Positions 31,336-40,018 of a stretch of 43,665 nucleotides of DNA are shown here, one piece after another; the first letter of the stretch is position 1; every line of letters starts with the position of its first letter. Origin of the DNA: Oscillospiraceae bacterium (lineage in GTDB: Bacteria; Bacillota; Clostridia; Oscillospirales; Oscillospiraceae); NCBI GenBank assembly GCA_017535865.1, contig JAFXTM010000097.1:1-43665 (forward strand), read 5' to 3'. Made by a program: the position numbers and the translations under genes. The notes below the pieces were generated by a model that was given only the letters and a program-made list of their open reading frames with translations, was not told the DNA's origin and made no database searches.

Positions 31336-32934
31336 TTACAGCGCCGCGAAAGCGGCCGAGCCTTTGGTGTCCAGCCAGCGAAGCAGCAGCAGCGCCGCAG
31401 CGGCCAGCAGAAGCGTCCAGGACAGCAGGTAGAGCGCCGCGCCGATCCGGTATGCGATGAACAGATACAGTCCGGCAAAGACCGTGCAGAACGCCCAGCT
31501 TCCGAAGAGCGCAATGGCGACCGCGGCGCTCTGCTTGATGGGTGCGAGCTCGTTCGTCCAGCTCAGGACCGGCATCCGCAGGCCGATAAACGTGCCGAAC
31601 AGGGCGGAAAAGACCGCATAAGCCAGCGGCGCCGCAACGAGCAGCATCCGGACGGAAAGCGAGGCGTCGATAACGAGGGCGGCGCAGACCGAGGCAAACA
31701 GCATGGGCAGCCCGCTCAGGATCACCTGAACGGCCGTCTTGGCGCGCAGCACCGTTTTCGGCTCGACCGGCATAGACTGCGGGATCCAGAGGCTTTTCCC
31801 CTCCAGCGAGACCGAGGGGGCCGCCATGTCGTTCATGGACAGGAGCAGAAAAAGCATGGCGGCGAGGAGCACGGCAGCGCAGCCCGGCCGACTCGCGAAG
31901 ACCTCGCCGATCATCCCGGTGACGGACCGTCCTTTCAGAAGGAGCAGCACGCCGCAGGCAGGGATCAGCAGTACGCCAAGGCCACAGTTGAGCATATAGT
32001 TCGGGCTCGCGGTGAAGCGGCCGAATTCCTTGGCGAGCAGCGCGCCGAACGCGGTCTTCTCTTTGACCGCTTTTTCGGTGTAGCGCGGCTTTGACGTACT
32101 TCCGCCTGCCGTAGCGACAGACAGAAAGCTGCGCTGCAGGATGTGCCAGACCAGAGCGGCGAGCAGCGCCGTGACGACGGTGAAAAGCGCGGCGGCCAGC
32201 CAGTCGCCCTCCCCGATCCGGCCGAAGAGATAGAGCCCGAAAGCCGAGCCCCGGATCTTTTCGCCGTAAACGTCGGCGTTGAGCAGCATGGTCGTGATAA
32301 AACTGTTCGCCTTGAAGTAGAAGAAATAATAGCCGCCGACAAACAGCAGCGAGATCAGCACGGTGATAAAGCTCCGGTTTTTCAGCTTCAGGCTGATCCG
32401 GGCGACCACCCAGCCCAGCAGGCAGGACAGAAGCAGCACCATGACCGTGGCGATCAGCAGCAGTGCGAGCCCGCAGATCACCCGGGCGGCCGTCGCCCCC
32501 GCCACAGCCCAGTAGACGATCAGCGCCGGGAGCAGCACGGTCGCAGCGTACATGGCGCCCATCAGATAGACGTTGATGAGCCGGGCGGCTACGATCGTCC
32601 GGACCGGGATCGGCAAAGACAGAAGCAGTTCGTTGTCTTTGGAAAGATAGAGCCCGGAATACGTGTTGAAGACGCTGCCGAAAGCGCCGAGCAGGATCGC
32701 GATGCCGCTCATCAGCAGAAAGTAGAGCCAGCCCATCCCGATTGCCGTCAGCCCGCCGCAGAGCTGGAGCGACAGCGCGGTGAAGATGCCGCCGAGAAAG
32801 CCGACCATGATGACGAAAAAGAAGAGAAACCACGCGGCGATCGCCCACTTGGAGCGCATCCGGTTTTTCTTCGCGTCATAAAAGTAGCTCTTGAATACCT
32901 CCGCGAGCTGTTTTTTCACAAGAACTCCCAGCAT
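31336..32934 (-). CDS. ABC transporter permease (ABC-2-like exporter)
   Basis: A 532-residue polytopic protein with about 12 hydrophobic segments arranged as two similar halves separated by a soluble loop (about 285-310). KDNELLLSLPIPVRTIVAARLINVY is the family-typical cytoplasmic loop in the first half; GKSLWIPQSMPVEPKTVLRAKTAVQ is its counterpart in the second. It begins immediately after the ATPase stop (TAAATG). Substrate unknown. Confidence 0.88.
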   Translation of the reverse strand: MLGVLVKKQLAEVFKSYFYDAKKNRMRSKWAIAAWFLFFFVIMVGFLGGIFTALSLQLCGGLTAIGMGWLYFLLMSGIAILLGAFGSVFNTYSGLYLSKDNELLLSLPIPVRTIVAARLINVYLMGAMYAATVLLPALIVYWAVAGATAARVICGLALLLIATVMVLLLSCLLGWVVARISLKLKNRSFITVLISLLFVGGYYFFYFKANSFITTMLLNADVYGEKIRGSAFGLYLFGRIGEGDWLAAALFTVVTALLAALVWHILQRSFLSVATAGGSTSKPRYTEKAVKEKTAFGALLAKEFGRFTASPNYMLNCGLGVLLIPACGVLLLLKGRSVTGMIGEVFASRPGCAAVLLAAMLFLLLSMNDMAAPSVSLEGKSLWIPQSMPVEPKTVLRAKTAVQVILSGLPMLFASVCAALVIDASLSVRMLLVAAPLAYAVFSALFGTFIGLRMPVLSWTNELAPIKQSAAVAIALFGSWAFCTVFAGLYLFIAYRIGAALYLLSWTLLLAAAALLLLRWLDTKGSAAFAAL

Positions 32935-33642
32935 TTATTCCGCCTCCAGTTCCAGGAACACCTCTTCGAGGCTGTCGTCGCCCTTGACCTCCTCCATCGT
33001 CCCGGTCCGGATGAGCCGGCCGCGCTTGATGATGGCGATCTTGTCGCAGAGTTTTTCCGCGACCTCGAGCACATGGGTGGAAAAAAAGATCGCGCCGCCC
33101 TTGTCGCAGTGTTCGCGCATCATCTCTTTGAGCAGATGGGAGGCCTTCGGGTCGAGGCCGACAAAGGGCTCGTCCATCACGATCAGCTTCGGATCGTGCA
33201 GCCAGGCCGCCAGGATCTCCAGCTTCTGTTTCATACCGTGTGAATAGGCGGAGATCGGTTGGACAAGGTCGTCGGTCAGCTCAAAGAGCGCGGCGTAGCG
33301 GCGGATCCGCTCCAGCCGCACCGCGGCCGGGATGGCGAAGATATCCGCAACGAAGTTCAGATACTGAATGCCGCTCATAAAATCGTAGAGGTCCGGATTG
33401 TCCGGAATGAAAGCCAGGTCCCGCTTGCAGGCCACCGGCTCGTCCAGGAGGGAGCGGCCGTTGATCGTGATCCTGCCCGCATCAAACTGCAGGATGCCGA
33501 CCGCGCTTTTGATCGTGGTGCTTTTTCCTGCGCCGTTGTGCCCGATAAAGCCGAAGATCTCGCCCGGCAGAATGTGCAGGGACAGATCGTCCACCGCCGT
33601 CTTTTCGCCGTAGCGCTTGGTCAGGTGTTCAATACACAGCAT
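32935..33642 (-). CDS. ABC transporter ATP-binding protein
   Basis: A 235-residue ATPase. Walker A is GHNGAGKST (34-42), the signature is YSHGMKQKL (a divergent LSGGQ), Walker B LIVMDEPFVGLD, and the H-loop STHVLE. Together with the next gene it forms a one-ATPase, one-permease exporter. It lies 3 nt after the TetR gene. Confidence 0.95.
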   Translation of the reverse strand: MLCIEHLTKRYGEKTAVDDLSLHILPGEIFGFIGHNGAGKSTTIKSAVGILQFDAGRITINGRSLLDEPVACKRDLAFIPDNPDLYDFMSGIQYLNFVADIFAIPAAVRLERIRRYAALFELTDDLVQPISAYSHGMKQKLEILAAWLHDPKLIVMDEPFVGLDPKASHLLKEMMREHCDKGGAIFFSTHVLEVAEKLCDKIAIIKRGRLIRTGTMEEVKGDDSLEEVFLELEAE

Positions 33643-33645
33643 CGT

Positions 33646-34287
33646 TCAGTCTCCTTTTTCACATCCGGTTTCCACCAGGCTGCGGAAGACCGCATCCCGG
33701 TCATAGTTGCCCTCCGACAGGCCCGGCACTTCTTTGTACGCCTTGCAGACGGCGAGGCTGATCTCCGTCCCCACCGCCAGCATCTCCTCGTCCGTATAGG
33801 GGCAGTCGTCCATCACGATCAGCGTCGCAAAGCTGAAGGCCGCCAGCCACAAGTCGCGGAAATACTTGTCCGCGGTGTCCGCGTCCATGTGATATATCCG
33901 CATGATCGAAGGCCGCACCAGTTCCCGGGAAAAGCGCATGGCTGCCGTCGCGCCGTCGGAGCCGGTCCCGGGGCGGGTGAGGAAAAGCAGCTTGTACAGC
34001 TCCGGCTCCTCTTTCGCGAAGCGGATGTACTGCCGACACACGCCCAGGAAGGGGACAGGCTCGGCAAGCCCGCGCTCGATATATTCCCGGTAGCGCTCCT
34101 TGGCCTGCTGATAGACCGCCGCTTTGAGCTGATCCATCGTTTCAAACCAGGTGAAGATGGGCCCGACCGAAACGCCCAGTTCTTTGGCGACCTCCCGTGC
34201 CGAGACCGCGTCGATCCCGCTTCGGGCAACAACACGCAGCGCGGCGGCGACGACCTCTTGCTTCTGAAACTTTACTTTTGGCGGCAT
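33646..34287 (-). CDS. TetR-family regulator of the ABC exporter
   Basis: A 213-residue protein. The N-terminal helix-turn-helix is KQEVVAAALRVVARSGIDAVSAREVAKELGVSVGPIFTWF (about 8-47); the rest is the helical ligand-binding and dimer domain, with an ending like the WHG/TetR_C family. It is the first gene of the exporter operon, which implies that it represses its own operon until a ligand, possibly the exported compound, binds (inference). ATG 34287 follows AAGGAAG; the upstream open frame is not used. Confidence 0.9.
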   Translation of the reverse strand: MPPKVKFQKQEVVAAALRVVARSGIDAVSAREVAKELGVSVGPIFTWFETMDQLKAAVYQQAKERYREYIERGLAEPVPFLGVCRQYIRFAKEEPELYKLLFLTRPGTGSDGATAAMRFSRELVRPSIMRIYHMDADTADKYFRDLWLAAFSFATLIVMDDCPYTDEEMLAVGTEISLAVCKAYKEVPGLSEGNYDRDAVFRSLVETGCEKGD

Positions 34288-34318
34288 AGGGCACTTCCTT
34301 TCCGTACACTTGATAAAT

Positions 34319-34343
34319 AACAGCTGTTTTCTAACGACCGTTA
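34319..34343. promoter_or_regulatory. Two dyads, likely TetR operator
   Basis: AACAGCTGTT (34319-34328) is a perfect palindrome, and TAACGACCGTTA (34332-34343) is TAACG-N2-CGTTA. They lie just downstream of and touching the -10 of the TetR promoter, as expected of an autorepressor site. Confidence 0.6.
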
Positions 34344-34371
34344 TTATATTCCGCCCGCTTCGGTCTGTCAA
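34343..34371 (-). promoter_or_regulatory. Consensus sigma-A promoter of the TetR-ABC operon
   Basis: Read on minus: TTGACA, 17-nt spacer, TATAAT, a perfect consensus. Such strength suggests control by repression. Confidence 0.9.
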
Positions 34372-34452
34372 GGGCTCTTTGTGATCTTTATTCTTTTTTG
34401 GGGAAAAAGCGCACGGAAAACAGCGGGGTCTTTCCGATAGACCATAAGCTGA

Positions 34453-34496
34453 GGCAAAAAGAACAGACAGGCGATCCGACGAAGATCGCCTGTCTG
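34453..34496 (-). terminator. Terminator of rsgA
   Basis: A 13-bp stem CAGACAGGCGATC/GATCGCCTGTCTG (34464-34476 with 34484-34496), followed on minus by TTCTTTTTG. Confidence 0.88.
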
Positions 34497-34555
34497 GTAT
34501 CCGGGTACATAGGGGGGGGACGTCTGCTGCCTCCCCGGAGAGGTCGGGGACGCGG

Positions 34556-35599
34556 TCATGTCCCATCCGTCTTTCGGGCCTTTTTCAGCAGCTTGTTGCT
34601 TTTGGCGACGCCCTTGCTCCACTCGCGCTTGCGGCGCAGCATGTCTTCCCAGTCCTGCGCCTGCGCCTGCAGCTTTTTGTAGCTTTCCCAGCGCGCCGCA
34701 TCCAGCTCGCCCGACGCGATCGCCGCGCGTATGGCGCAGCCGGGCTCGCGCTCGTGGCGACAGTCGGAGAAGCGGCACTTCTTCAAAAGGGCCTCCACAT
34801 CCGCAAAGGTGGTCTCCAGACCCTCCGAGGTCTCGACCATCCCAAGCTCGCGCATGCCCGGGGTGTCGATGATCAGCACACCGCTGCTCAAACGGATGAG
34901 CTGGCGGCGGGTCGTGGTGTGGCGGCCGCGGCCGTCCGTCTCGCGGATGCTCGCGGTCTCCATGATTTTCTCCCCGGCCAGCGCGTTGACCAGGCTGGAT
35001 TTGCCGACGCCGGAGGAACCGAGAAACACCAGCGTTTTCCCCGGCTGCAGATAAGGCGCGAGCGCGTCCATCCCGTCGCCGGTCCGGGCGCTGACCGCGT
35101 ACGCGGCCACCCCGGGTGCGACGCGCTCCGCCTGTGCGAGAAAGGCTGCGGGCTCCTCCGCCAGATCGGCCTTGGTCAGCACGATCACCGGAGAAGCCCC
35201 GGACTGCCACGCGAGGGCAAGATAGCGCTCCAAGCGGCGGAGGTTAAAGTTTTGGTTCATCGACTGCAGGATGAAGACGGCGTCAAAATTGGCGGCGATC
35301 GCCTGCTCCCGCTGCAGGAAAGGGTCGCGGCGGACAAAGAGGGATCGGGGCGGCAGGGTGCTCAGGATCTGGCTGTCTCCGTTTTCGACCGCTTTCACCA
35401 TCACGTAGTCTCCCACGGTGGGAAAGCGCTCTTCACCCGCGTAGTACGCGCCGGGTTTCAGCCGGGCAAAGGCAAAGCCCCTGGAAGAGACGATCTCGTA
35501 GCGCTCCTTGTGCTGGGTGAGGATCCGCGCCGGAACGCCCGCAAGTCCTTCCGTGTCCGGTATCGGGCCGTAGTCATATATGGTTGGGTTTTCGATCAA
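34556..35599 (-). CDS. rsgA: Ribosome small subunit-dependent GTPase RsgA
   Basis: A 347-residue circularly permuted GTPase that helps 30S maturation. Motif order is G4 LTKADL (141-146), G1 GSSGVGKSS (194-202), G3 DTPG (245-248), with an N-terminal OB domain (to about 95) and a C-terminal zinc knuckle (Cys275, Cys280, His282, Cys288). The start is TTG at 35599 with AGGAGG 9 nt upstream; no ATG suits. It lies 78 nt downstream of the five-gene AAA operon on the same strand. Confidence 0.94.
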   Translation of the reverse strand: MIENPTIYDYGPIPDTEGLAGVPARILTQHKERYEIVSSRGFAFARLKPGAYYAGEERFPTVGDYVMVKAVENGDSQILSTLPPRSLFVRRDPFLQREQAIAANFDAVFILQSMNQNFNLRRLERYLALAWQSGASPVIVLTKADLAEEPAAFLAQAERVAPGVAAYAVSARTGDGMDALAPYLQPGKTLVFLGSSGVGKSSLVNALAGEKIMETASIRETDGRGRHTTTRRQLIRLSSGVLIIDTPGMRELGMVETSEGLETTFADVEALLKKCRFSDCRHEREPGCAIRAAIASGELDAARWESYKKLQAQAQDWEDMLRRKREWSKGVAKSNKLLKKARKTDGT

Positions 35600-35677
35600 T
35601 CGACAATTCCTCCTGCGCGATCATATGATGGCGTTTCGTCCTGCCTTTCGGGACGGGCTTGCTTCCCGGCGCCGTAT

Positions 35678-38485
35678 TCAGATGTCCTCCTCCAGGAAGG
35701 TCATCAGTTCCTCCACGGAGGGATCTTCCAGAGGCGAAAGCCGCTCTGCCTGCTTTCGAATCATACCCTCGAGCAGCCTCTCGATATAGCGCGCATTCCC
35801 GAAGGAGGAAGATTTTACGCCCTTCGCCGCTTCGATGTGCTCCCGGGCGCGCTGCCGTGTCCCCTCCGTCATCCGATACCCCCTTTTCCTGCACATGCGC
35901 TCCAGGATGGTGCAGAGCTCGTCGAGGGTATAATCCGGAAACATGATCTTATCGCTGAAGCGAGATTCCAGGCCGGGATTAGAATCGATAAGCTTTTGGA
36001 TCGGCTTGGGATAGCCGGCCAGGATCACCACCAGATCGTCCCGATGGTCCTCCATGGCTTTGAGGAGCGTATCGATCGCTTCCCTGCCAAAGCTGTCGCC
36101 TGGACCTTGGTCCAGGGAGTAGGCCTCGTCGATAAATAAAACGCCGCCCATGGCACGGTCGATCAGCTTCTGAGTCTTGAGCGCCGTGTCCCCTACATGG
36201 TTCGAGACAAGAGCTTTGCGGTCCGCCTCAACCAACTGGCCGCCGGGGAGGACGCCGATCGACCGGTATATTTTGCCGATCAGGCGCGCCACCGTGGTTT
36301 TGCCCGTACCGGGGTTCCCGACAAAGGCCATGTGCATGCGGACCGGGTCTGCCGGCAAGTTTTTCTTCCGGCGAATAAGCGATAGACGATACACATCGGC
36401 GAGGGTTTTTATCTCATTCTTTATCTTGTCAAGGCCGACCATATCGTTGAGTTCGCCCATCAGTTCCTCAAAAGTCGCGTTTTCTTTCGGCAGATTCTGG
36501 ACGTGCGCCTCCGGGATATCCTCCGCCCGGAGCTCGGAGAGCTCCTCTCTTGTTGACGAGGAGGACGCAGCCAGGCGCAGAGACTGTCTTCTGATGATAT
36601 CCTCAAACAGCGTACGCACGTAGCGCCCGTTTCCGAAGTCCTTTGGGTTTGCGCTCTTTCCCTGCTGGATGATCCGGCGGCAGAGTGTCTTCGCCTCGTC
36701 CGTCATAGTGTACTCGTATTTTTTCAGCAGCCTGTCCAAAATAGTGCAAAGCTCGTCGAGCGAATAGTCCGGAAACCGAATCTCTTTGCTGAAGCGGGAT
36801 TTCAGGCCGACGTTGGACTCGATAAACGCTCTCATCGGCTCGGGATAGCCGGCCACGATCACCACCAGATCGTCCCGGTGGTCCTCCATGGCTTTGAGGA
36901 TGGTTTCGATCGCTTCATGGCCGAAGTCGTTTTCATCTCCGCGCAGCGAATAGGCCTCGTCAACGAACAGCACCCCGCCCAGGGCCCGGTCGATCTGCTC
37001 CTGCGTCTTGATGGCTGTCTGCCCCACATAGCCCGCCACAAGCTTTCCGCGGTCCACTTCGATCGTCTGACCGCGTGGGAGGACGCCGATCGCCCGGTAG
37101 AGTTTTCCGATCAGGCGCGCCACCGTGGTTTTGCCCGTGCCGGGATTGCCGACGAAAGAAAGGTGCAGGCTTAACGGGTGTACCGTCATTCCTTCCGCTT
37201 TTCGCCGCTGAGCGGCCTGGATAAAGCTGATGAGTTCGCTGACTTCCCTTTTCACTTCGTCGAGGCCGACCATGTCGTTCAGCTCGGCAAGCGCGCTCTC
37301 CAGATCGGGCTCCTCCGTTTCAAGCTCCTCGATCGAGGCCCGTGCCACGGTCCAATCCGGCTTTTCGCGGGGAAGCGCCGCCTCGGTTTTGCGCTTGTCG
37401 GCTTTTTTCGCAGCTTTCCTCGGCTTTTTCTTTTTCGACGGGAGCTCCCAGATCTCGTCCACGGTCTCCACTGTCAGAGGAATGACCTTCTCTTCACGCT
37501 CGTCCAGGAAGTCGCAGAGCCGTTCCATGATCGTTCCCATGGACTCGCCTGCTTCCGTGTCGCAGACGCCGCCGCCTTTTCGCCTTGCGGTACACTCGAT
37601 GATCTCCCGGACAAGCTCGTCAAGCTCCTCGTACGGAAAAAGGATCCTGTGGTGTTTGCCCTCCGTCCCGACGATGCGGAGACGCCGAAGCAGGTTTTTG
37701 ATCTCGTCCGCCCGGGGGCGACCGATACGCAGACAGGTCTTCGGATTCAGCTCGACAGAATCGCGAGTCGGATAAACGACAAACTTGGATGCCAAAGGAG
37801 TACTGCTCAGTATGCGGATCAGCTCCTGCGGGTTGGATCCAGTGTCCGGAGCCAGAAAGAGGCAGAGGTTCGGCACGCCGTCAAAGTCCTTTTCTGCGTC
37901 CCAGGTGAGCACCTCGTCGAGGAACGGCCGGTTGGAAAACAGATTGGTGGTGACGATGTTGTAGAAGACCACCGCCATATTGCTTTTTTTGTCCAGCATC
38001 AGGGGATGGAGCATGGTATAGAACGGCTCGAGCATCATACCTCGGCGCGCGTACCGGACTTTCTGCGGCCCCTCTCCTTTCTCTTCGGAAACCGCCTCCT
38101 TTTTATCTCCTGAAGCGCGGCCGCTTTTGAACTGTTGGTCAAACTCATCCATCACCGAAAGCTTGCGCTTTTTGCTCCGGGAGAGCGGATCCCCGGGCAC
38201 CGGTTCAACCGCGCCGCTTTCCGTTTCCCCCGGGAGAACGACCGGAAGGCCGCGATTCTCCGGGAAGAAAAAGCGTGCGCTCTTCGAGTCCCGGCAGTAA
38301 GCGCCGCGAATTCCGGTATCCCCGTAGAAAACGATATGCTCATAGCCTCTCTTTCGGAGATACTTTACCAGGTATTCTTCAAAGGAACGCACCACCAGAT
38401 CGCCGCAGACGATCGGATCGTTCAGATCTCCGTAAAGGATGAGAGTCCTGGAATCATAATCGTAGGAATCCAGAAATGATTTCAT
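35678..38485 (-). CDS. Tandem CbxX/CfxQ-type AAA+ ATPase
   Basis: A 935-residue protein. Residues 1-345 are a divergent region without a Walker A motif; the segment LCLFLAPDTGSNPQELIRIL through PRADEIKNLLRRLRI resembles the end of an AAA domain, so it may be a degenerate module. A Lys-rich linker (about 350-375) leads to module 1 (about 395-660; Walker A GNPGTGKT 446-453, Walker B LFVDEAYSL) and module 2 (about 672-935; Walker A GNPGTGKT 723-730, Walker B LFIDEAYSL). Both have GYPxPMRAFI/GYPKPIQKLI segments and the CbxX fold of SpoVK and rubisco activase. It is the last gene of the operon; TGGAGG precedes the ATG. The partners are unknown. Confidence 0.9.
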   Translation of the reverse strand: MKSFLDSYDYDSRTLILYGDLNDPIVCGDLVVRSFEEYLVKYLRKRGYEHIVFYGDTGIRGAYCRDSKSARFFFPENRGLPVVLPGETESGAVEPVPGDPLSRSKKRKLSVMDEFDQQFKSGRASGDKKEAVSEEKGEGPQKVRYARRGMMLEPFYTMLHPLMLDKKSNMAVVFYNIVTTNLFSNRPFLDEVLTWDAEKDFDGVPNLCLFLAPDTGSNPQELIRILSSTPLASKFVVYPTRDSVELNPKTCLRIGRPRADEIKNLLRRLRIVGTEGKHHRILFPYEELDELVREIIECTARRKGGGVCDTEAGESMGTIMERLCDFLDEREEKVIPLTVETVDEIWELPSKKKKPRKAAKKADKRKTEAALPREKPDWTVARASIEELETEEPDLESALAELNDMVGLDEVKREVSELISFIQAAQRRKAEGMTVHPLSLHLSFVGNPGTGKTTVARLIGKLYRAIGVLPRGQTIEVDRGKLVAGYVGQTAIKTQEQIDRALGGVLFVDEAYSLRGDENDFGHEAIETILKAMEDHRDDLVVIVAGYPEPMRAFIESNVGLKSRFSKEIRFPDYSLDELCTILDRLLKKYEYTMTDEAKTLCRRIIQQGKSANPKDFGNGRYVRTLFEDIIRRQSLRLAASSSSTREELSELRAEDIPEAHVQNLPKENATFEELMGELNDMVGLDKIKNEIKTLADVYRLSLIRRKKNLPADPVRMHMAFVGNPGTGKTTVARLIGKIYRSIGVLPGGQLVEADRKALVSNHVGDTALKTQKLIDRAMGGVLFIDEAYSLDQGPGDSFGREAIDTLLKAMEDHRDDLVVILAGYPKPIQKLIDSNPGLESRFSDKIMFPDYTLDELCTILERMCRKRGYRMTEGTRQRAREHIEAAKGVKSSSFGNARYIERLLEGMIRKQAERLSPLEDPSVEELMTFLEEDI

Positions 38486-38513
38486 AGTTCGGCCTCCAGC
38501 AAAGCATGCCCGA

Positions 38514-40004
38514 TCATACGGTGACCTTCTTCTTGACCGGCGTTGTTCTTACCGCATCTTTCGTCTTCAAACTCTGGTCAGCCGCTTCTCTGCCGACGCT
38601 GCCCGTGCAGCACAGCCTGCCCGTCAGCCCTGCCGCGCGAAGCGCTTCTTCCATGCTGCTGCGAACTTTTTGCTTTTCTTCCTCGGTGACTTCGCGATCG
38701 CTGTAGTAGAAGTTGATCTTCATTGCCATGCTTCCCAGATCCTCTGTCGACTCGTCCTCATCCAGCGCGACGCTGATCGAGTTTCCGCTGACCGGCTCGA
38801 CAAAACTGATAACCGTTTTCTGCGTGGGATCGTCTCCGGGCATTGCGCTCCAATCCATCTGATATCCGTTATCCAGCATGTGATCGGAGAGCACCTGCAG
38901 GGCATGTACACGCTCAAAAAACTGCAGCAGTCTCTTATGTCCTTCCGCCACAAGCCTGTCGGCACGCGGGACAAGCTCGTCCTCCACGTGAGACAAGATC
39001 GCCATTGCTTCCGCCGGACTGAAGGCGGAGGCGTCGGCGGACTGGATTCGGTCCAGCAGCTGCCGGACTTCGTCCTCCAGCCTGGCGAATTCCCCCTGCG
39101 TATAGATGTCGAGATCCACCTCGCGTTCGCCGAAGAGTTCGTCCTCCAGCGTGAAATGACGTGCTTTTTCCAGTTCCCCGAGAAGACCCTCGAGCCTCGC
39201 TTCGACTGCGATCAGCCTCTCGTCTCTGTCCATCATGTCCTTTTCATGCTCGACGGCGAGGCTCGCGCTGCGGGTGATGACGGTTTCGGCCTGGGCAACC
39301 GAGGACTCGAAGAAGCCGTTCTTCAACTGCTCCTCCGCAGCACGGCATCTCTCTTCCATGATCGCCACGTTGTTCTTAAAGGCAATATCGGACGGATCGC
39401 TGGCGGAAAGGCTCTGCAGCAGCGTGATCGACGCCCGGGCGTCCCGGAGGCGTTCCTCGGCCGCGACTCTCTGCTGATTTCTTGCGGCGGCCGTGCTTGC
39501 CTTCCAGTCGACGAGCTCCGTCGCGGTCTTCTGGATCTTTTTCATCTCATCCATGAGCGCCCGCTCGGTCTCCTCAGTTTCGGCGCGGATGCGGCGCATC
39601 TCTTTTTCCCGGGTCTCCTTCATCGCGCGAGAGCCGGCGGTTTTTACTTTTTCGGCTTCCCCGGCGATAAACTCCGTGTCCGGCGTGGCTTCGGCGGTGA
39701 GACGAATATCCTCCGCCAGACCTTTCATCTCTTCTTCCAGGCCTCGATAAAAAGCGTCTCTCTCCGCACGCTCCTTTTTCATGGCCTCGTCCAGACGGCT
39801 GTAAACGCCGGACAGCTCCGCACTGCATCGTGAGACCTTCAGCTCGGTCTCGCGATGACGTCTCTCCGCTGCCTTTACGGCGGCACCTCCCAGTTTCACG
39901 AGTCCGTACACGCCGGCCGCCACCGCACCCGCACCCAAAATGTAAGGAAGCGCTCCGAGTAAAATGACCGCTCCGATTACGGCGCCTCCGCCTTCTCCGC
40001 TCAT
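38514..40004 (-). CDS. Membrane-anchored coiled-coil protein of the AAA operon
   Basis: A 496-residue protein of no family I recognise. It starts with a Gly/Ala-rich hydrophobic stretch (about 8-45, IGAVILLGALPYILGAGAVAAGVYGL) that gives one or two membrane helices, then a long coiled coil (about 48-215, rich in E, K, R and A), a helical middle (NGFFESSVAQAETVI) and a compact C-terminal alpha-beta domain (about 385-480, VISFVEPVSGNSISVALDED). The C-terminal half resembles the next upstream gene product. AAGGAGGATC precedes the ATG. It lies 28 nt from the AAA gene. Confidence 0.85.
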   Translation of the reverse strand: MSGEGGGAVIGAVILLGALPYILGAGAVAAGVYGLVKLGGAAVKAAERRHRETELKVSRCSAELSGVYSRLDEAMKKERAERDAFYRGLEEEMKGLAEDIRLTAEATPDTEFIAGEAEKVKTAGSRAMKETREKEMRRIRAETEETERALMDEMKKIQKTATELVDWKASTAAARNQQRVAAEERLRDARASITLLQSLSASDPSDIAFKNNVAIMEERCRAAEEQLKNGFFESSVAQAETVITRSASLAVEHEKDMMDRDERLIAVEARLEGLLGELEKARHFTLEDELFGEREVDLDIYTQGEFARLEDEVRQLLDRIQSADASAFSPAEAMAILSHVEDELVPRADRLVAEGHKRLLQFFERVHALQVLSDHMLDNGYQMDWSAMPGDDPTQKTVISFVEPVSGNSISVALDEDESTEDLGSMAMKINFYYSDREVTEEEKQKVRSSMEEALRAAGLTGRLCCTGSVGREAADQSLKTKDAVRTTPVKKKVTV

Positions 40005-40018
40005 AGTGATCCTCCTTT

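Noticed and set aside
35678-38485. AAA protein as a type VII secretion EccA
   Set aside because: EccA shares the CbxX fold, but no WXG100, EccC or EccB genes are near and the double module with this N-terminus does not fit.
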